Positions 27,238-36,087 of a DNA stretch of 64,000 nt are shown here, in pieces. A program made the position numbers and the translations under genes. A model generated the notes under the pieces. That model had not been told where the DNA came from, searched no databases, and saw nothing but the letters and a program-made list of their open reading frames with translations. Source of the DNA: Caldilineae bacterium (lineage in GTDB: Bacteria > Chloroflexota > Anaerolineae > Epilineales > Epilineaceae); assembly GCA_020634625.1 (NCBI GenBank), contig JACKBJ010000006.1, positions 1-64,000 on the forward strand. The letters run 5' to 3'. Each line of letters starts with the position of its first letter. The stretch's first letter is position 1.

Positions 27238-28446
27238 GTGAAGATCGTCCTGGTCGGGCCGACCCACCCCTTCCGGGGCGGGATCGCGCACTACAGCACC
27301 CAGCTGGCGCGCCATCTGGCGACCCGCCATGCGCTGACCTTCATCAGCTTTCGACGCCAGTACCCGCGCCTGCTCTTTCCCGGCCGTGGCGATCGCGACC
27401 CCTCGGCACGCCCGATCGAGGTCGGCGCCGAGCGCCTGCTGGCGCCACTCGAGCCCTGGACCTGGTGGCGCAGCGCGCGTCGCCTGGCCGAGGCCCGGCC
27501 CGACCTGGTCATCCTCCAGTGGTGGGTGCCCTTCTGGGCGCCGAGCCTGGCGAGCCTGGCCTGGCTGGCCCGACGCTGGACCGGCGCCCGCATCCTCTTC
27601 GTCTGCCACAACGTGCTGCCGCACGACGGCGGCCGCCTCTGGGAGCGGGCGCTGATCCGCCTGGCCCTGGGCCAGGGCGACGCCTGGCTGTTGCACTCCG
27701 AGCGGGACGAAGCCGCCCTGCGGGCGCTGCTGCCGGGTCGGGTCACCCGTCGCGAGGCCGCCGCGCCCGGGCGACGGGCCATCCACCGTGCCCTGCTGCC
27801 GCTGCACGGCATCGCCACGCCCTTGGACCGCGTCGAGGCGCGCCGCCGGTTGGACCTGCCGGAGGGCGCGCCGGTGGCGCTCTTCTTTGGCTTCGTGCGG
27901 CCCTACAAGGGGCTGGACCAGCTGATCGCGGCGCTGCCGACCGTCCTCGCCCGTCAGCCGGCGCTGCGCCTGCTGGTGGCCGGCGAGTTCTGGGAGCCGG
28001 CCGAAGGCTATCGGGCCCAGGCCCGGGCGCTCGGCGTGGCCGATGCCCTGCGCATCGACGATCGCTACATTCCCAACGAGGAGGTCGGCGCCTACTTCGC
28101 CGCCGCCGACCTGCTGGTGATGCCCTATCTGCAGGCCACCCAGAGCGGGGTGGTGACGCTGGCGATCGACCAGGGCCTGCCGATCGTGGCGACCCGCGTC
28201 GGCGGACTGCCCGAAGCGGTCGAAGACGGCGTCACGGGCACGATCGTCCCGCCCGCCGATCCGGCGGCGCTGGCGACGGCGATCCTGGCGCTGTTGGAGG
28301 ACGCGGCCCTGCGCACGCGCCTGGCCGCCGGCGCCCGCGCGGCGCGCGAGCGCTTCGGTTGGGACCCGCTGCTGGCGCTGATCGAGGCCATCGGGGCCGG
28401 ACGCGAGCCCGACGGCGCGCCGGAGGCTTCGATCGATGCCGGCTGA
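27238..28446 (+). CDS. Glycosyltransferase family 4
   Basis: A 402-residue GT-B glycosyltransferase. The N-terminal Rossmann half begins KIVLVGPTHPFRGGIAHYS. The C-terminal half (about 215-400) has GFVRPYKGLDQLI, LLVAGEFWE and the nucleotide-sugar-binding segment QSGVVTLAIDQGLPIVATRV. It is cytoplasmic or peripheral, transferring a sugar from an NDP donor to a lipid or polysaccharide acceptor; the sugar cannot be told. The GTG start has no good Shine-Dalgarno and relies on coupling to the FHA gene 10 nt upstream. Its 3' end overlaps the GT2 gene by 11 nt. Confidence 0.88.
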   Translation: MKIVLVGPTHPFRGGIAHYSTQLARHLATRHALTFISFRRQYPRLLFPGRGDRDPSARPIEVGAERLLAPLEPWTWWRSARRLAEARPDLVILQWWVPFWAPSLASLAWLARRWTGARILFVCHNVLPHDGGRLWERALIRLALGQGDAWLLHSERDEAALRALLPGRVTRREAAAPGRRAIHRALLPLHGIATPLDRVEARRRLDLPEGAPVALFFGFVRPYKGLDQLIAALPTVLARQPALRLLVAGEFWEPAEGYRAQARALGVADALRIDDRYIPNEEVGAYFAAADLLVMPYLQATQSGVVTLAIDQGLPIVATRVGGLPEAVEDGVTGTIVPPADPAALATAILALLEDAALRTRLAAGARAARERFGWDPLLALIEAIGAGREPDGAPEASIDAG

Positions 28447-29383
28447 TCCCGTGCCGCGCGCCCAGGCGGCGACCGTCTCGGTGGTGATCCCCAACCTCGA
28501 CTCGCCGGTCGTCGATCGGGCGATCGAGGCCATCCTGGCCCAGGTGGGCGGCCGGCCCGACGAGATCCTGGTCGTCGGCCGCGACCGGCCGGGCCGGCTG
28601 GAACGCTTCCTGACCCCGGGCGGGCGCACGGGCAGCGGGTCCGACATTCCCATCCGCCTGGTCGAGACCGATGGCCCGCGCCTGCCCGGCGCGGCGCGCA
28701 ACCTGGGCCTGGCCGAGGCCCGGGGCGAGATCCTGGTCTTCACCGACGCCGACTGCGTGCCCGAGCCGGGATGGCTGGCGGCGCATCTGGCGCGGCTGGC
28801 GACCGGCGAGACCCTGGTCGGCGGCGCGGTGCGCTACGACGCGGACGACTACTGGATGCTGGCCGACAACCTGTCGATGTTCCACGAATGCGACGCGGAC
28901 CTGCCCGCCGGCCCCAGGCCCTACCTGCCCACGCTCAACCTGAGCGTGACGCGCGAGGCCTACCTGGCCGCCGGTCCGATGGACCCCGACCTGCCCCGCG
29001 GCGAAGACCTCGACTGGACCATTCGTGCCGCGGCAGCCGGCCACCGGCCCTTCTTCGAGCCGGCCGCGCCGATCTGGCACCGGCCGACCCGCGGCGATCC
29101 GCGGGCGGTCTGGGATCACTGGTTCCAGAGCGGCCGCTGGATGCCGGGCGTGCGCCGGCGACACCCGGATACGCTGTCCGCGCCGGGCTGGCTGCGCGTT
29201 CCGGCCTTGGTGCTGCTGCTCACGCCGGCCATCGCGGCGGTGGCCACGCTCCGGCTCTTCGGGCCGGGCAAGCCGGGCCGACGTCACTGGCGCAGCCTGC
29301 CGGCGGTCTACCTGACCAAGGTGGCCTGGTGCATCGGCGCCTGTCGCCCGCTCGAGGTGCCGCAGCGAAGCGCCTCCCGCTAG
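28436..29383 (+). CDS. Glycosyltransferase family 2
   Basis: A 315-residue GT-A transferase. It has VSVVIPNLDSP at the N terminus, a metal-binding motif in ILVFTDADCVPEPGW, and a probable catalytic region in PRGEDLDWTIRAAAAGHRP. A hydrophobic segment near the C terminus (WLRVPALVLLLTPAIAAVATL) probably anchors it to the inner face of the membrane. It overlaps the GT4 gene by 11 nt, so both act in the same glycan pathway, with substrates unknown. A GC-rich palindrome at 29408 follows the stop. Confidence 0.88.
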   Translation: MPADPVPRAQAATVSVVIPNLDSPVVDRAIEAILAQVGGRPDEILVVGRDRPGRLERFLTPGGRTGSGSDIPIRLVETDGPRLPGAARNLGLAEARGEILVFTDADCVPEPGWLAAHLARLATGETLVGGAVRYDADDYWMLADNLSMFHECDADLPAGPRPYLPTLNLSVTREAYLAAGPMDPDLPRGEDLDWTIRAAAAGHRPFFEPAAPIWHRPTRGDPRAVWDHWFQSGRWMPGVRRRHPDTLSAPGWLRVPALVLLLTPAIAAVATLRLFGPGKPGRRHWRSLPAVYLTKVAWCIGACRPLEVPQRSASR

Positions 29384-29407
29384 GCCGGGGGCAAACGTCC
29401 GGGTTGG

Positions 29408-29423
29408 GGCGCGCGAGCGCGCC
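29408..29423. terminator. GC palindrome between convergent genes
   Basis: ggcgcgcgagcgcgcc can form a 6-bp stem with a 4-nt loop between the GT2 stop (+) and the M23 peptidase stop (-). There is no T run, so it is only a weak terminator candidate. Confidence 0.35.
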
Positions 29424-29506
29424 GGAGGCTCGCGTCGTGAAGCCTCGAAACCGGCTGCGCTCGACCCGGCGCGGGCTCGGAGCCGGGGTTCATCGGCGAG
29501 AGGGCG

Positions 29507-31522
29507 TCAGTCGGCGTGCTCGACGGGCGCCGGTCGAGGCGGGTCCAGGGCCAGGAGCCAGCCGGCCCGCGCGTCGATCAGGAGCGGTTGACCGGACAGG
29601 CCGCCGGCCAGCCGCAGGACGCCCGGCTCGCGTCGCCCTCGGCCGGCGTCGTGGACGCGGATCGCCTCGCCGCCGAGCGGGTCGAGCTGCAGCAGGTCGC
29701 CCTGCTCCGTCGCCAACAGCAGCCGATCGGCCTGCGCGAGCAGCTGGGGCACGCGGCCCCGTGCCGTCAGCGCCCGGGTCGAGCGCTCCCAGCGTAGCCG
29801 ACCATCGGCGTCCAGGCAGACCAGGCGCGCGTCGCCGATGCCCCCGTGCGAGATCAGGATCCCGCTGCCGTCGGGCAGCGCCAGCTCCGAGCCGCCCTCC
29901 AAGCCCGCCCGGGGCAGGGGGCGCAGCAGGCGGGTGGCCGCGATCGGACCCCGCGTGGCGGCCATCCCGGGATCGATGCGGTAGATGCCCTCGGGATGGT
30001 GGACGAAGATGCGATCGCCGACGGCGACCGGCTGCCCCCAGGCGATGCCGATGGCCGAGAGCCGGCCGGCCGGGTCGAGCAGGAAGCTGTGCGCCGCGGC
30101 CGAGGCGAGCGGCGGCCGGCCATCCGCCGGTTGGTCGCTGAAGACGATGCCCGCGCCGAAGTGGGTCCAGCGGCCAGGGACCGGGGCATCAGGGATGCGC
30201 CAGCGCTCGACCCCCGTCGCATCCCGCGCGACCAGGTCGCGTCCGTCGTGGTAGGCGACGCCGCCCTCGGACAGGGGCAGGAGCGTCGGGCCGGCGGCCG
30301 CCGGCCGGGCCTGGCCCCAGGCGCGCTCGGGCAAGGCGCCTGCCGGCGTCGCGGCGTCGACCTGGGGCGGGTCCGCGGCGCTCGCGGCCGCGGTCGGCCG
30401 CAGCCGAAGCGCCTCCAGGCCACCGCCGCGCGCCGTCCAGTACAGGGTCTCGCCCGACGCATCCAGGACCGCGGCTGCCGGGGGCGCCGCGAGCTCAAGC
30501 TCGGCGGCGACCGCGCCGTCCTCGATCCGGATGCGCGACAGGCGCCGGTCCTCGATCAGGATCGCTTCCGCGTTCGACGCCGTGACGAGCAGGATCGCCT
30601 GCTCGGTGGTGATCGGTCGGCTCCAGCGCAGGCCCGGGCTGCCCAGCAGGCGCTCGGTCCAGATCAGCTCGGATGGCGCGTGCCAGCCGGCCAGGCTCGG
30701 GTCGCTGGGCCAGTAGCCCGGCCCCGGCTGGTTCGGCAGGTGGTCGCGCAGCTCGAAGTGGAGGTGTGGCCGGCCGCGGGGCTTGCCGATGCGGCCGACC
30801 GGATCGCCGCGACGCAGGCAGGCGCCCGGCCGCAGCGTCACGCTCGACGGCTCCATGTGTCCGTAGAACGACAACAGCCTGCGGCCATCGGGCAGGACGT
30901 GCTCCACGATGACCACCGCCTTGTCGGTGGCGCCCCAGCCATAGGGGTCGGCGTAGGTCACGCGGCCGTGGCCGATGGCCTGCACCGGCTGTCCCAGGCT
31001 GTCGCCCGAGCGCAGGACCCAGTCCTCGCCCGCGTGATACTTGTCATAACGACGACTGAAGCGGCCGTAGATCCAGCGGGCCTCGAAGCCCGCGCCATCG
31101 GGCGCGCCGACCGGGAAGTCGAGCCGATCGACCTTGCCGCAGGGTGCCCCGGGCTCGGGCTGGGGCAGGGTCTCGGGGCGTCGGACGCCGTCGACGACGG
31201 CGATGTCGGGCAGCCCGCTGCTCGGCTGGGGCCACCGGGGCGGGGCCGGGGTCGGGCGCGGGTCGGGCGCCGGCTTCGGCTGGCCCACGCCGCAGGCGGC
31301 GGCCAGCAGCGCCAGGGCCGGCAGCAGCAGCAAGGTCCACGGCAGCACCGGCAGCCGCGTCAGGGTCGGCCGCGGCAGCGACAGCCGCGTCGACAGGCTC
31401 GGACGGCACCGAACCCGCGCTGCCATCAACCCGCAGCCTGCCGAGGGGCAGCGCGGCGCGGCGCCGAGCCTGGCGCCGCGGGGGTCGGGGGATCGATGCG
31501 ACCGGCGCATTCGGATGCTCAC
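29507..31522 (-). CDS. M23 metallopeptidase lipoprotein fused to a beta-propeller
   Basis: A 671-residue lipoprotein (lipobox LLAAAC, Cys77 in this numbering). The peptidase domain (about 130-290) has the M23 zinc motifs HAGED (163-167) and HLHFE (253-257), as in lysostaphin-type endopeptidases that cut cell-wall or other peptides. The remaining 370 residues look like a PQQ-type beta-propeller with repeated blades (e.g. LVCLDADGRLRWERSTRAL, LLLATEQGDLLQLDPLGGE). The GTG at 31522 was chosen because TAGACT lies 8 nt upstream on the minus strand (leaderless pattern); an ATG at 31426 would give a more ordinary 45-residue pre-lipobox segment and is nearly as likely. The fusion of peptidase and propeller is uncommon. 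Confidence 0.85.
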   Translation of the reverse strand: MSIRMRRSHRSPDPRGARLGAAPRCPSAGCGLMAARVRCRPSLSTRLSLPRPTLTRLPVLPWTLLLLPALALLAAACGVGQPKPAPDPRPTPAPPRWPQPSSGLPDIAVVDGVRRPETLPQPEPGAPCGKVDRLDFPVGAPDGAGFEARWIYGRFSRRYDKYHAGEDWVLRSGDSLGQPVQAIGHGRVTYADPYGWGATDKAVVIVEHVLPDGRRLLSFYGHMEPSSVTLRPGACLRRGDPVGRIGKPRGRPHLHFELRDHLPNQPGPGYWPSDPSLAGWHAPSELIWTERLLGSPGLRWSRPITTEQAILLVTASNAEAILIEDRRLSRIRIEDGAVAAELELAAPPAAAVLDASGETLYWTARGGGLEALRLRPTAAASAADPPQVDAATPAGALPERAWGQARPAAAGPTLLPLSEGGVAYHDGRDLVARDATGVERWRIPDAPVPGRWTHFGAGIVFSDQPADGRPPLASAAAHSFLLDPAGRLSAIGIAWGQPVAVGDRIFVHHPEGIYRIDPGMAATRGPIAATRLLRPLPRAGLEGGSELALPDGSGILISHGGIGDARLVCLDADGRLRWERSTRALTARGRVPQLLAQADRLLLATEQGDLLQLDPLGGEAIRVHDAGRGRREPGVLRLAGGLSGQPLLIDARAGWLLALDPPRPAPVEHAD

Positions 31523-31702
31523 GGCTGGCAAGTCTAGCCATGGCGCCCCGGACGCGAAATCGGGGTGTCCCGCCGGTCGTCGCGTCCCGCCCTACGGCCG
31601 TTGGGCGAGCGTCCAGCCGAGCTCCGACGACCCAACCGGGGGCGGGCCTGCGATGGGGTGGCGTCAGGCCGGGCCTGTTCTCGCCGGTCGGGCCCGGCAT
31701 CG

Positions 31703-31736
31703 CCCGCCACCCCTGCGTACTGGCAGGGGTGGCGGG
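31703..31736 (-). terminator. Strong hairpin after the cupredoxin gene
   Basis: A perfect 13-bp stem (31703-31715 with 31724-31736) with an 8-nt loop, 65 nt past the stop of the gene at 31801. No U-tract follows. Confidence 0.6.
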
Positions 31737-31800
31737 ACTTCGTGGATCGAGGCCACCGTCGCCCGGCCCGTCTCCTCGAAGTGTGACGCCAGGGGCCGGG

Positions 31801-32772
31801 CTATTCGACCGTGAAGGGATGCGTCATGCCCAGGGCGAAGTGCGGCGCGCCGCTGGCCGGGTCGGGGAAGAAGCAGATCAAGGCATAGCTGCCCGACTCG
31901 AAGCTGGTGTCGAAGCTCTGGTTGCTGCCGGGCGTGATGCCGACCGTGCCCGAGACGGTGCGCCCGGGCGGCGGGCCGGGAGGCGCATCCGGGCCGAAGG
32001 CGGCGGCGAAGTCCTCGATCGTCGCGCCCTCGTCGAGCTTGACCACCACGATCTCGTGATCCTGCTGGCCGGCGTTGACGAAGTTGATCGTGTGGGCGCC
32101 GGCCGCGATGGTCTCGGGCGCGTCGAAGGCGAAGTCGCTGCCCGTCACGGTCAGGTCCGCCTCGGGCGCCGCCGCGGCGGCTTCGCCCTCGCCCTCGGGC
32201 GCGGCCACGCTGAGGGTGCTCATCATGCCCTTCTCGGCGTGCACGACGCCGTCCGGGCTGGGGACGGTGCACATCAGCACGTAGTCGCCGGGCACGAGGT
32301 CGACGTAGGCGTTGACCGTCTCACCGGGCATGGCGCCGTTCGGCCCCCCGAGCAAGGTCACGAAGTCGGGCACCGCCTCCGGGTTCTCGCCCATCGCGGC
32401 GCCGAGGTCCTCGGCGGTCTTGCCCTCGTCGAGCAGCGCAAACTGGAGGTGGTGGATCTCCTCGCCCTTGTTCGCGAGGCGGATCTCGGTCAGGCCGGCC
32501 GGCAGATCGGCCGGGCCCTCGAAGGCGTAGTCGGTGGCCACGAAGGAGGCGATCGGCGGGGCGACGGGCTCCGCCTCGGCCGGCATGGCCTCTTCGGGCG
32601 CCGCGGCTTCCGCGTCGTCCGTGGTCGCGTCGTCCGCCGCCGCGTCGTCGGCAGCCTCGTCGACCACGGCAGCCGTATCATCCGGCGCTTCGGCGTCCTG
32701 GCCACCACAGGCGGCCAGCCCCATCCCGAGACAGATCACGGCGATTCCGAACCATCCAGACTTGATGCGCAT
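31801..32772 (-). CDS. Lipoprotein with two cupredoxin domains
   Basis: A 323-residue lipoprotein (lipobox LAAC, Cys22) with a 45-residue acidic linker. Two blue-copper-like domains follow, about 75-200 and 225-323. Each keeps a full set of candidate type-1 copper ligands: His in EIHHLQF and QQDHEIVV, then Cys, His and Met in MCTVPSPDGVVHAEKGM and ICFFPDPASGAPHFALGM. It could therefore carry two mononuclear copper centres for electron transfer or copper storage at the outer membrane face. GGAG/AGAGGA lies 7-12 nt before the ATG at 32772. It is monocistronic with a hairpin downstream. The amine-oxidase-like pair at 532-2528 is another copper candidate in the window, but no direct link is shown. 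Confidence 0.82.
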   Translation of the reverse strand: MRIKSGWFGIAVICLGMGLAACGGQDAEAPDDTAAVVDEAADDAAADDATTDDAEAAAPEEAMPAEAEPVAPPIASFVATDYAFEGPADLPAGLTEIRLANKGEEIHHLQFALLDEGKTAEDLGAAMGENPEAVPDFVTLLGGPNGAMPGETVNAYVDLVPGDYVLMCTVPSPDGVVHAEKGMMSTLSVAAPEGEGEAAAAAPEADLTVTGSDFAFDAPETIAAGAHTINFVNAGQQDHEIVVVKLDEGATIEDFAAAFGPDAPPGPPPGRTVSGTVGITPGSNQSFDTSFESGSYALICFFPDPASGAPHFALGMTHPFTVE

Positions 32773-33039
32773 AGGGTCGTCCTCTCCTTGGCAACGGGTC
32801 GATGGTGCGCAGAGCACACCACGAGGATGGTGACATCCTCCAGGGGTCAGCATACCACCGGGAGCGGTGGCCCATGCAATCGTGGCGCATCGAAGTTGGC
32901 CGGCGTCGGGTCCCGCGGCGGCGATTGGACCTCGGAGGGTGCCGCCGGTATCGTGCCCTGCCCCGACTCCAGGGCCTGCCCGGAGGCGACGGACCGGGTT
33001 CCCGACGGTGATGCCTTCGACCGCGCGAGGTGATGCGGA

Positions 33040-33954
33040 ATGACGCGATCGGCTCCAACGCCTGGCCGCACGGTGGTCCTGACCCTGCTGACGCTCCTGG
33101 CCTTCGCCGGCAACTCGATCCTGGGTCGGTTGGCGCTCGCGGACGGCGCGATCGATCCGCTGACCTTCAGCGCCGTCCGCCTGCTCAGCGGCGCCCTGAT
33201 CCTGCTGCCCTTCCTGCGGGCCGGAGGGGCGGCGCGACCGCCATGGCGCCCGATCGCCGCCCTGGCGCTGCTGGCCTATGCGCTCCCCTTCTCGTTGGCC
33301 TACGTCAGCCTCGACGCCGGCGTGGGCGCGCTGCTGCTCTTCGGTGCGGTCCAGGTGACCATGCTCGGGGTCGGGCATCTCCGCGGCGAGCGGCTGCGCC
33401 CGGCCCAATGGTTGGGCGGATCGCTGGCCGTCCTGGGCTTCCTGGTGCTCGTGCGACCCGGCCTCACCGCCCCTGCGCCGATGGGCGCGGCCTTGATGAC
33501 CCTGGCCGGAGTGGCCTGGGGAACCTACTCCCTGCTCGGCCGCGGGCTGGCCCAGCCGACCCTGGCCACCGCGCGAAACTTCCTGATGGCGGCGCCCCTG
33601 GCGCTGCTGGTCCGGCTGCTGGTGTCGGCGCCCCGCCCCGAGCCGCGCGGTCTCGCCCTGGCCGTCGCCTCGGGGGCGCTGACCTCGGGGCTGGGCTACG
33701 CGCTCTGGTACGCCGCGCTGCGGGGCCACTCCCGCATCAGCGCGGCGCTGGTCCAGCTGGCGGTGCCGGTGATCGCCGCGCTGGGCGGGGCCTGGTTGCT
33801 GGCCGAGGCGCTGACGCCGAGGCTCGTCGCTTCGGCCGGGCTCACCGTGGGTGGGATCGCGCTGGCGATCCTGGGTGGCGCGCGAGCCTTGGCCGCGACG
33901 CAGCCGGCGACCGCCGAGGCGGAGCACCTGCCCGGCGCCGACGAAGCCCTGTAA
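33040..33954 (+). CDS. DMT-superfamily (EamA) transporter
   Basis: A 304-residue membrane protein with about ten transmembrane helices in two homologous EamA halves: TFSAVRLLSGALILLPFL in the first, with the GALLLFGAVQVTML helix, and ALVQLAVPVIAALGGAWLL in the second. Such proteins usually export small metabolites or amino acids; the substrate is unknown here. GAGG lies 9 nt upstream of the ATG. The gene stands alone before the radical SAM cluster, which has its own -10 box at 34004. The N terminus lacks a signal peptide, as expected. Confidence 0.9.
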   Translation: MTRSAPTPGRTVVLTLLTLLAFAGNSILGRLALADGAIDPLTFSAVRLLSGALILLPFLRAGGAARPPWRPIAALALLAYALPFSLAYVSLDAGVGALLLFGAVQVTMLGVGHLRGERLRPAQWLGGSLAVLGFLVLVRPGLTAPAPMGAALMTLAGVAWGTYSLLGRGLAQPTLATARNFLMAAPLALLVRLLVSAPRPEPRGLALAVASGALTSGLGYALWYAALRGHSRISAALVQLAVPVIAALGGAWLLAEALTPRLVASAGLTVGGIALAILGGARALAATQPATAEAEHLPGADEAL

Positions 33955-34003
33955 CGTGGACGACCGCTTCTGCGTCAGCCGGGCAGGCCGCGGGCATCTG
34001 CGC

Positions 34004-34009
34004 TAGAAT
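34004..34009 (+). promoter_or_regulatory. -10 box of the radical SAM cluster
   Basis: TAGAAT lies 24 nt before the ATG at 34034, which has a GGGAG ribosome-binding site. The -35 region is weak. Confidence 0.4.
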
Positions 34010-34033
34010 GCCTGCCCACACGGGAGTCAGCCC

Positions 34034-35128
34034 ATGACCTTGCTCAAGGACATCGAGTTCGCCGCCTATCAGGGCACGAACCATCTGGCCAAGCAGCTCA
34101 GCTACACGCTCGACCGGCGGCTGAACAAGCCGAGCCAGGTCTCCTTGCTCATCACCGACATCTGCGCCGCGCGTTGCACCATGTGCGACATGTGGAAGCT
34201 GCAGGAGAACAACGAGCTCTCGATCGACGAGTGGAAGGGGGTGCTCGACCGCCTGCGCGAGTGGCTGGGCCCCTTCTTCCTGGTCATCTCCGGCGGCGAG
34301 CCCTTTCAAAAGCGGGGCTTCTTCGACTTCCTGGCGCACTGTCGCGAGATCGGCATCAAGACCAAGGTCTCGACCAACGGCATGTACCTGACGCCCAAGG
34401 CCTGCGAGCGGGTGCTCGAGGTCGGGCCGGACTTCCTGAGCTTCTCGATCGACCACCATGCGCGCGAGGTCCACGACCGGATCCGCGGCGTGCCGCTCTA
34501 CGATCGTTGTCTCGAGGCGATCGACTTTCTCAAGGCGCACGACGAGTCGGTCGTGCTGGGCATCGCCTCGGTGATCATGGAGGAGACCGCGCGCGACCTG
34601 GTGGCGACCGCCGAATGGGCGCTGGACGAGGTCGGTGTCGACCGGGTGCTGTTCCAGCCGCTCTACCCGACCTTCGCCACCGACGAGGGCCTCGACCCGG
34701 GCTGGTTCGACCGCAACCCGCACTGGCCGCGCGACACGGCCGCGCTGCGGGCCGAGATCGAGCGCCTGCGCGCCATGAAGCGCGCCGGCCGTCCCGTCTG
34801 GAACCCGGACGAGCATCTGGTTGCGCTGCAGCACTACTTCGAGGATCCGGCCAGCCATCCGCGGCCCGACGAATGCATGGTCCGCTACAGCACCTACAAC
34901 ATCGACCCGCGCGGCGACGTCATGTTCTGTTGGACGGTCGACGACCGGGTGGGCAACCTGCGTCACGAGCACCCGCGCGCGATCTGGGAGTCGGCCCTGG
35001 CCCAGCAGGTGCGCGACAAGATGAAGGGCTGCAAGGCGCCCTGTCTGCTCAACTGCTACCGCGGGCGCAGCCTGCGCGAGCAGGTCGGGCTCTTCAAGCT
35101 ATTCGCCGAGCGGCAGGGCTTCGGATGA
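34034..35128 (+). CDS. Radical SAM enzyme with SPASM-like C terminus
   Basis: A 364-residue radical SAM protein. The [4Fe-4S] motif is CAARCTMC (Cys44, 48, 51), followed by the SAM-binding ISGGEP and KVSTNGMYLT strands. The C-terminal part has a further set of Cys (DECMVR, VMFCWTV, GCKAPCLLNCYRG) typical of SPASM-type auxiliary clusters. These enzymes activate sugar, lipid or peptide carbons by radical chemistry; the family resembles ones found in glycan and hopanoid gene clusters, but I cannot assign a substrate. It heads a cluster of five tightly overlapping genes and its TGA overlaps the next ATG (ATGA). The glycosyltransferase, flippase and methyltransferase neighbours suggest a lipid-linked glycan. 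Confidence 0.9.
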   Translation: MTLLKDIEFAAYQGTNHLAKQLSYTLDRRLNKPSQVSLLITDICAARCTMCDMWKLQENNELSIDEWKGVLDRLREWLGPFFLVISGGEPFQKRGFFDFLAHCREIGIKTKVSTNGMYLTPKACERVLEVGPDFLSFSIDHHAREVHDRIRGVPLYDRCLEAIDFLKAHDESVVLGIASVIMEETARDLVATAEWALDEVGVDRVLFQPLYPTFATDEGLDPGWFDRNPHWPRDTAALRAEIERLRAMKRAGRPVWNPDEHLVALQHYFEDPASHPRPDECMVRYSTYNIDPRGDVMFCWTVDDRVGNLRHEHPRAIWESALAQQVRDKMKGCKAPCLLNCYRGRSLREQVGLFKLFAERQGFG

Positions 35129-36087
35129 GCTTCCGGCCGTCCGAGCCCCCGCGGCGGCTCTGGATCGTGATCCTCAACTGGAACCGGCGCCAGGATACCC
35201 TGGACTGTCTGACCAGCCTGGTCGGGCAGTCCCTGCCGGCCGGGCTGGCGCTGCACACCCTGGTGGTCGACAACGGCTCCCGCGATGGCTCGGCCGAGGC
35301 CGTTCAGGCCGCCTTCCCCGGGGTCGAGCTGCTGGCCCTGCCGGCCAACCTGGGCTACGCCCGCGGTGTCAACGCCGGCCTGCGCCTGGCCCTCGAGGCC
35401 GGCGCGGACTGGACCTTGCTGCTAAACAACGACACGGTCGCCGAACCGGGTCTCGTCGCCGCGCTCGTCGAGGCGGCGCTGGCCAGCCCCGACATCGGCA
35501 TGCTGGCGCCGACGGTGGTCTACCACGACCGACCGAGCCAGGTCTGGCCCTCGGCCGGCTGGCGCCGACGTCTGACCCTGGCCGCCTTCGACAGCACGGC
35601 CGATCCGCCGTCGCGCGAGCCCTACGACGTCGATTGGGCCACCGGCTGCTGCCTCCTGGTCCGGCGCCAGCTCTGGGAGCAGGTTGGCCCGTTGGATCCC
35701 GGCTTTCGGGTCTACTACGAGGATCACGACCTCTGCCTGCGCGCGCGCGCGGCCGGCTGGCGCATCCAGCACGTGCCGGCGGCACGGATCCGGCACAAGG
35801 TGGCGCGTTCGACCGGCGAGGGCAGCCCGGAGCAGCTGTACCTCATGGCCCGCTCCAGCGTGCGCTACTACTGGAAGCATGCGCCGGGTCTGCGGCGTCC
35901 GCTCATCCTCGGCTATCGCCTCGGCAGCCTCGCGCGCACGCTCTGGCGCTGCTGGCGCCAGGGCCGGCCGGCGGCCGGGCGCGCCTACCTGCGCGGCCTG
36001 CGCGACGGCCTCATCGACCTCGAGCACCCGCCCGACAGGAGTGACGGATGGCCCGGCACGACGGACCGATCGATCGCGACGACCTGA
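35125..36087 (+). CDS. Glycosyltransferase family 2 (rhamnosyltransferase-like)
   Basis: A 320-residue GT-A transferase. It has WIVILNWNRRQDTLDCLTSL, the donor-binding DNGSRDGSAEAV, a metal-binding LLLNNDTVAEPG, and DWATGCCLLVRRQLWEQVG followed by the family's YYEDHDLCLRARAAGW. This outline is that of the rhamnosyl/galactofuranosyl branch of GT2. There is a basic C-terminal stretch without a clear membrane helix. The ATG overlaps the radical SAM stop, and the methyltransferase gene overlaps its last 40 nt, so the three are translated as a unit. Confidence 0.9.
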   Translation: MSFRPSEPPRRLWIVILNWNRRQDTLDCLTSLVGQSLPAGLALHTLVVDNGSRDGSAEAVQAAFPGVELLALPANLGYARGVNAGLRLALEAGADWTLLLNNDTVAEPGLVAALVEAALASPDIGMLAPTVVYHDRPSQVWPSAGWRRRLTLAAFDSTADPPSREPYDVDWATGCCLLVRRQLWEQVGPLDPGFRVYYEDHDLCLRARAAGWRIQHVPAARIRHKVARSTGEGSPEQLYLMARSSVRYYWKHAPGLRRPLILGYRLGSLARTLWRCWRQGRPAAGRAYLRGLRDGLIDLEHPPDRSDGWPGTTDRSIATT

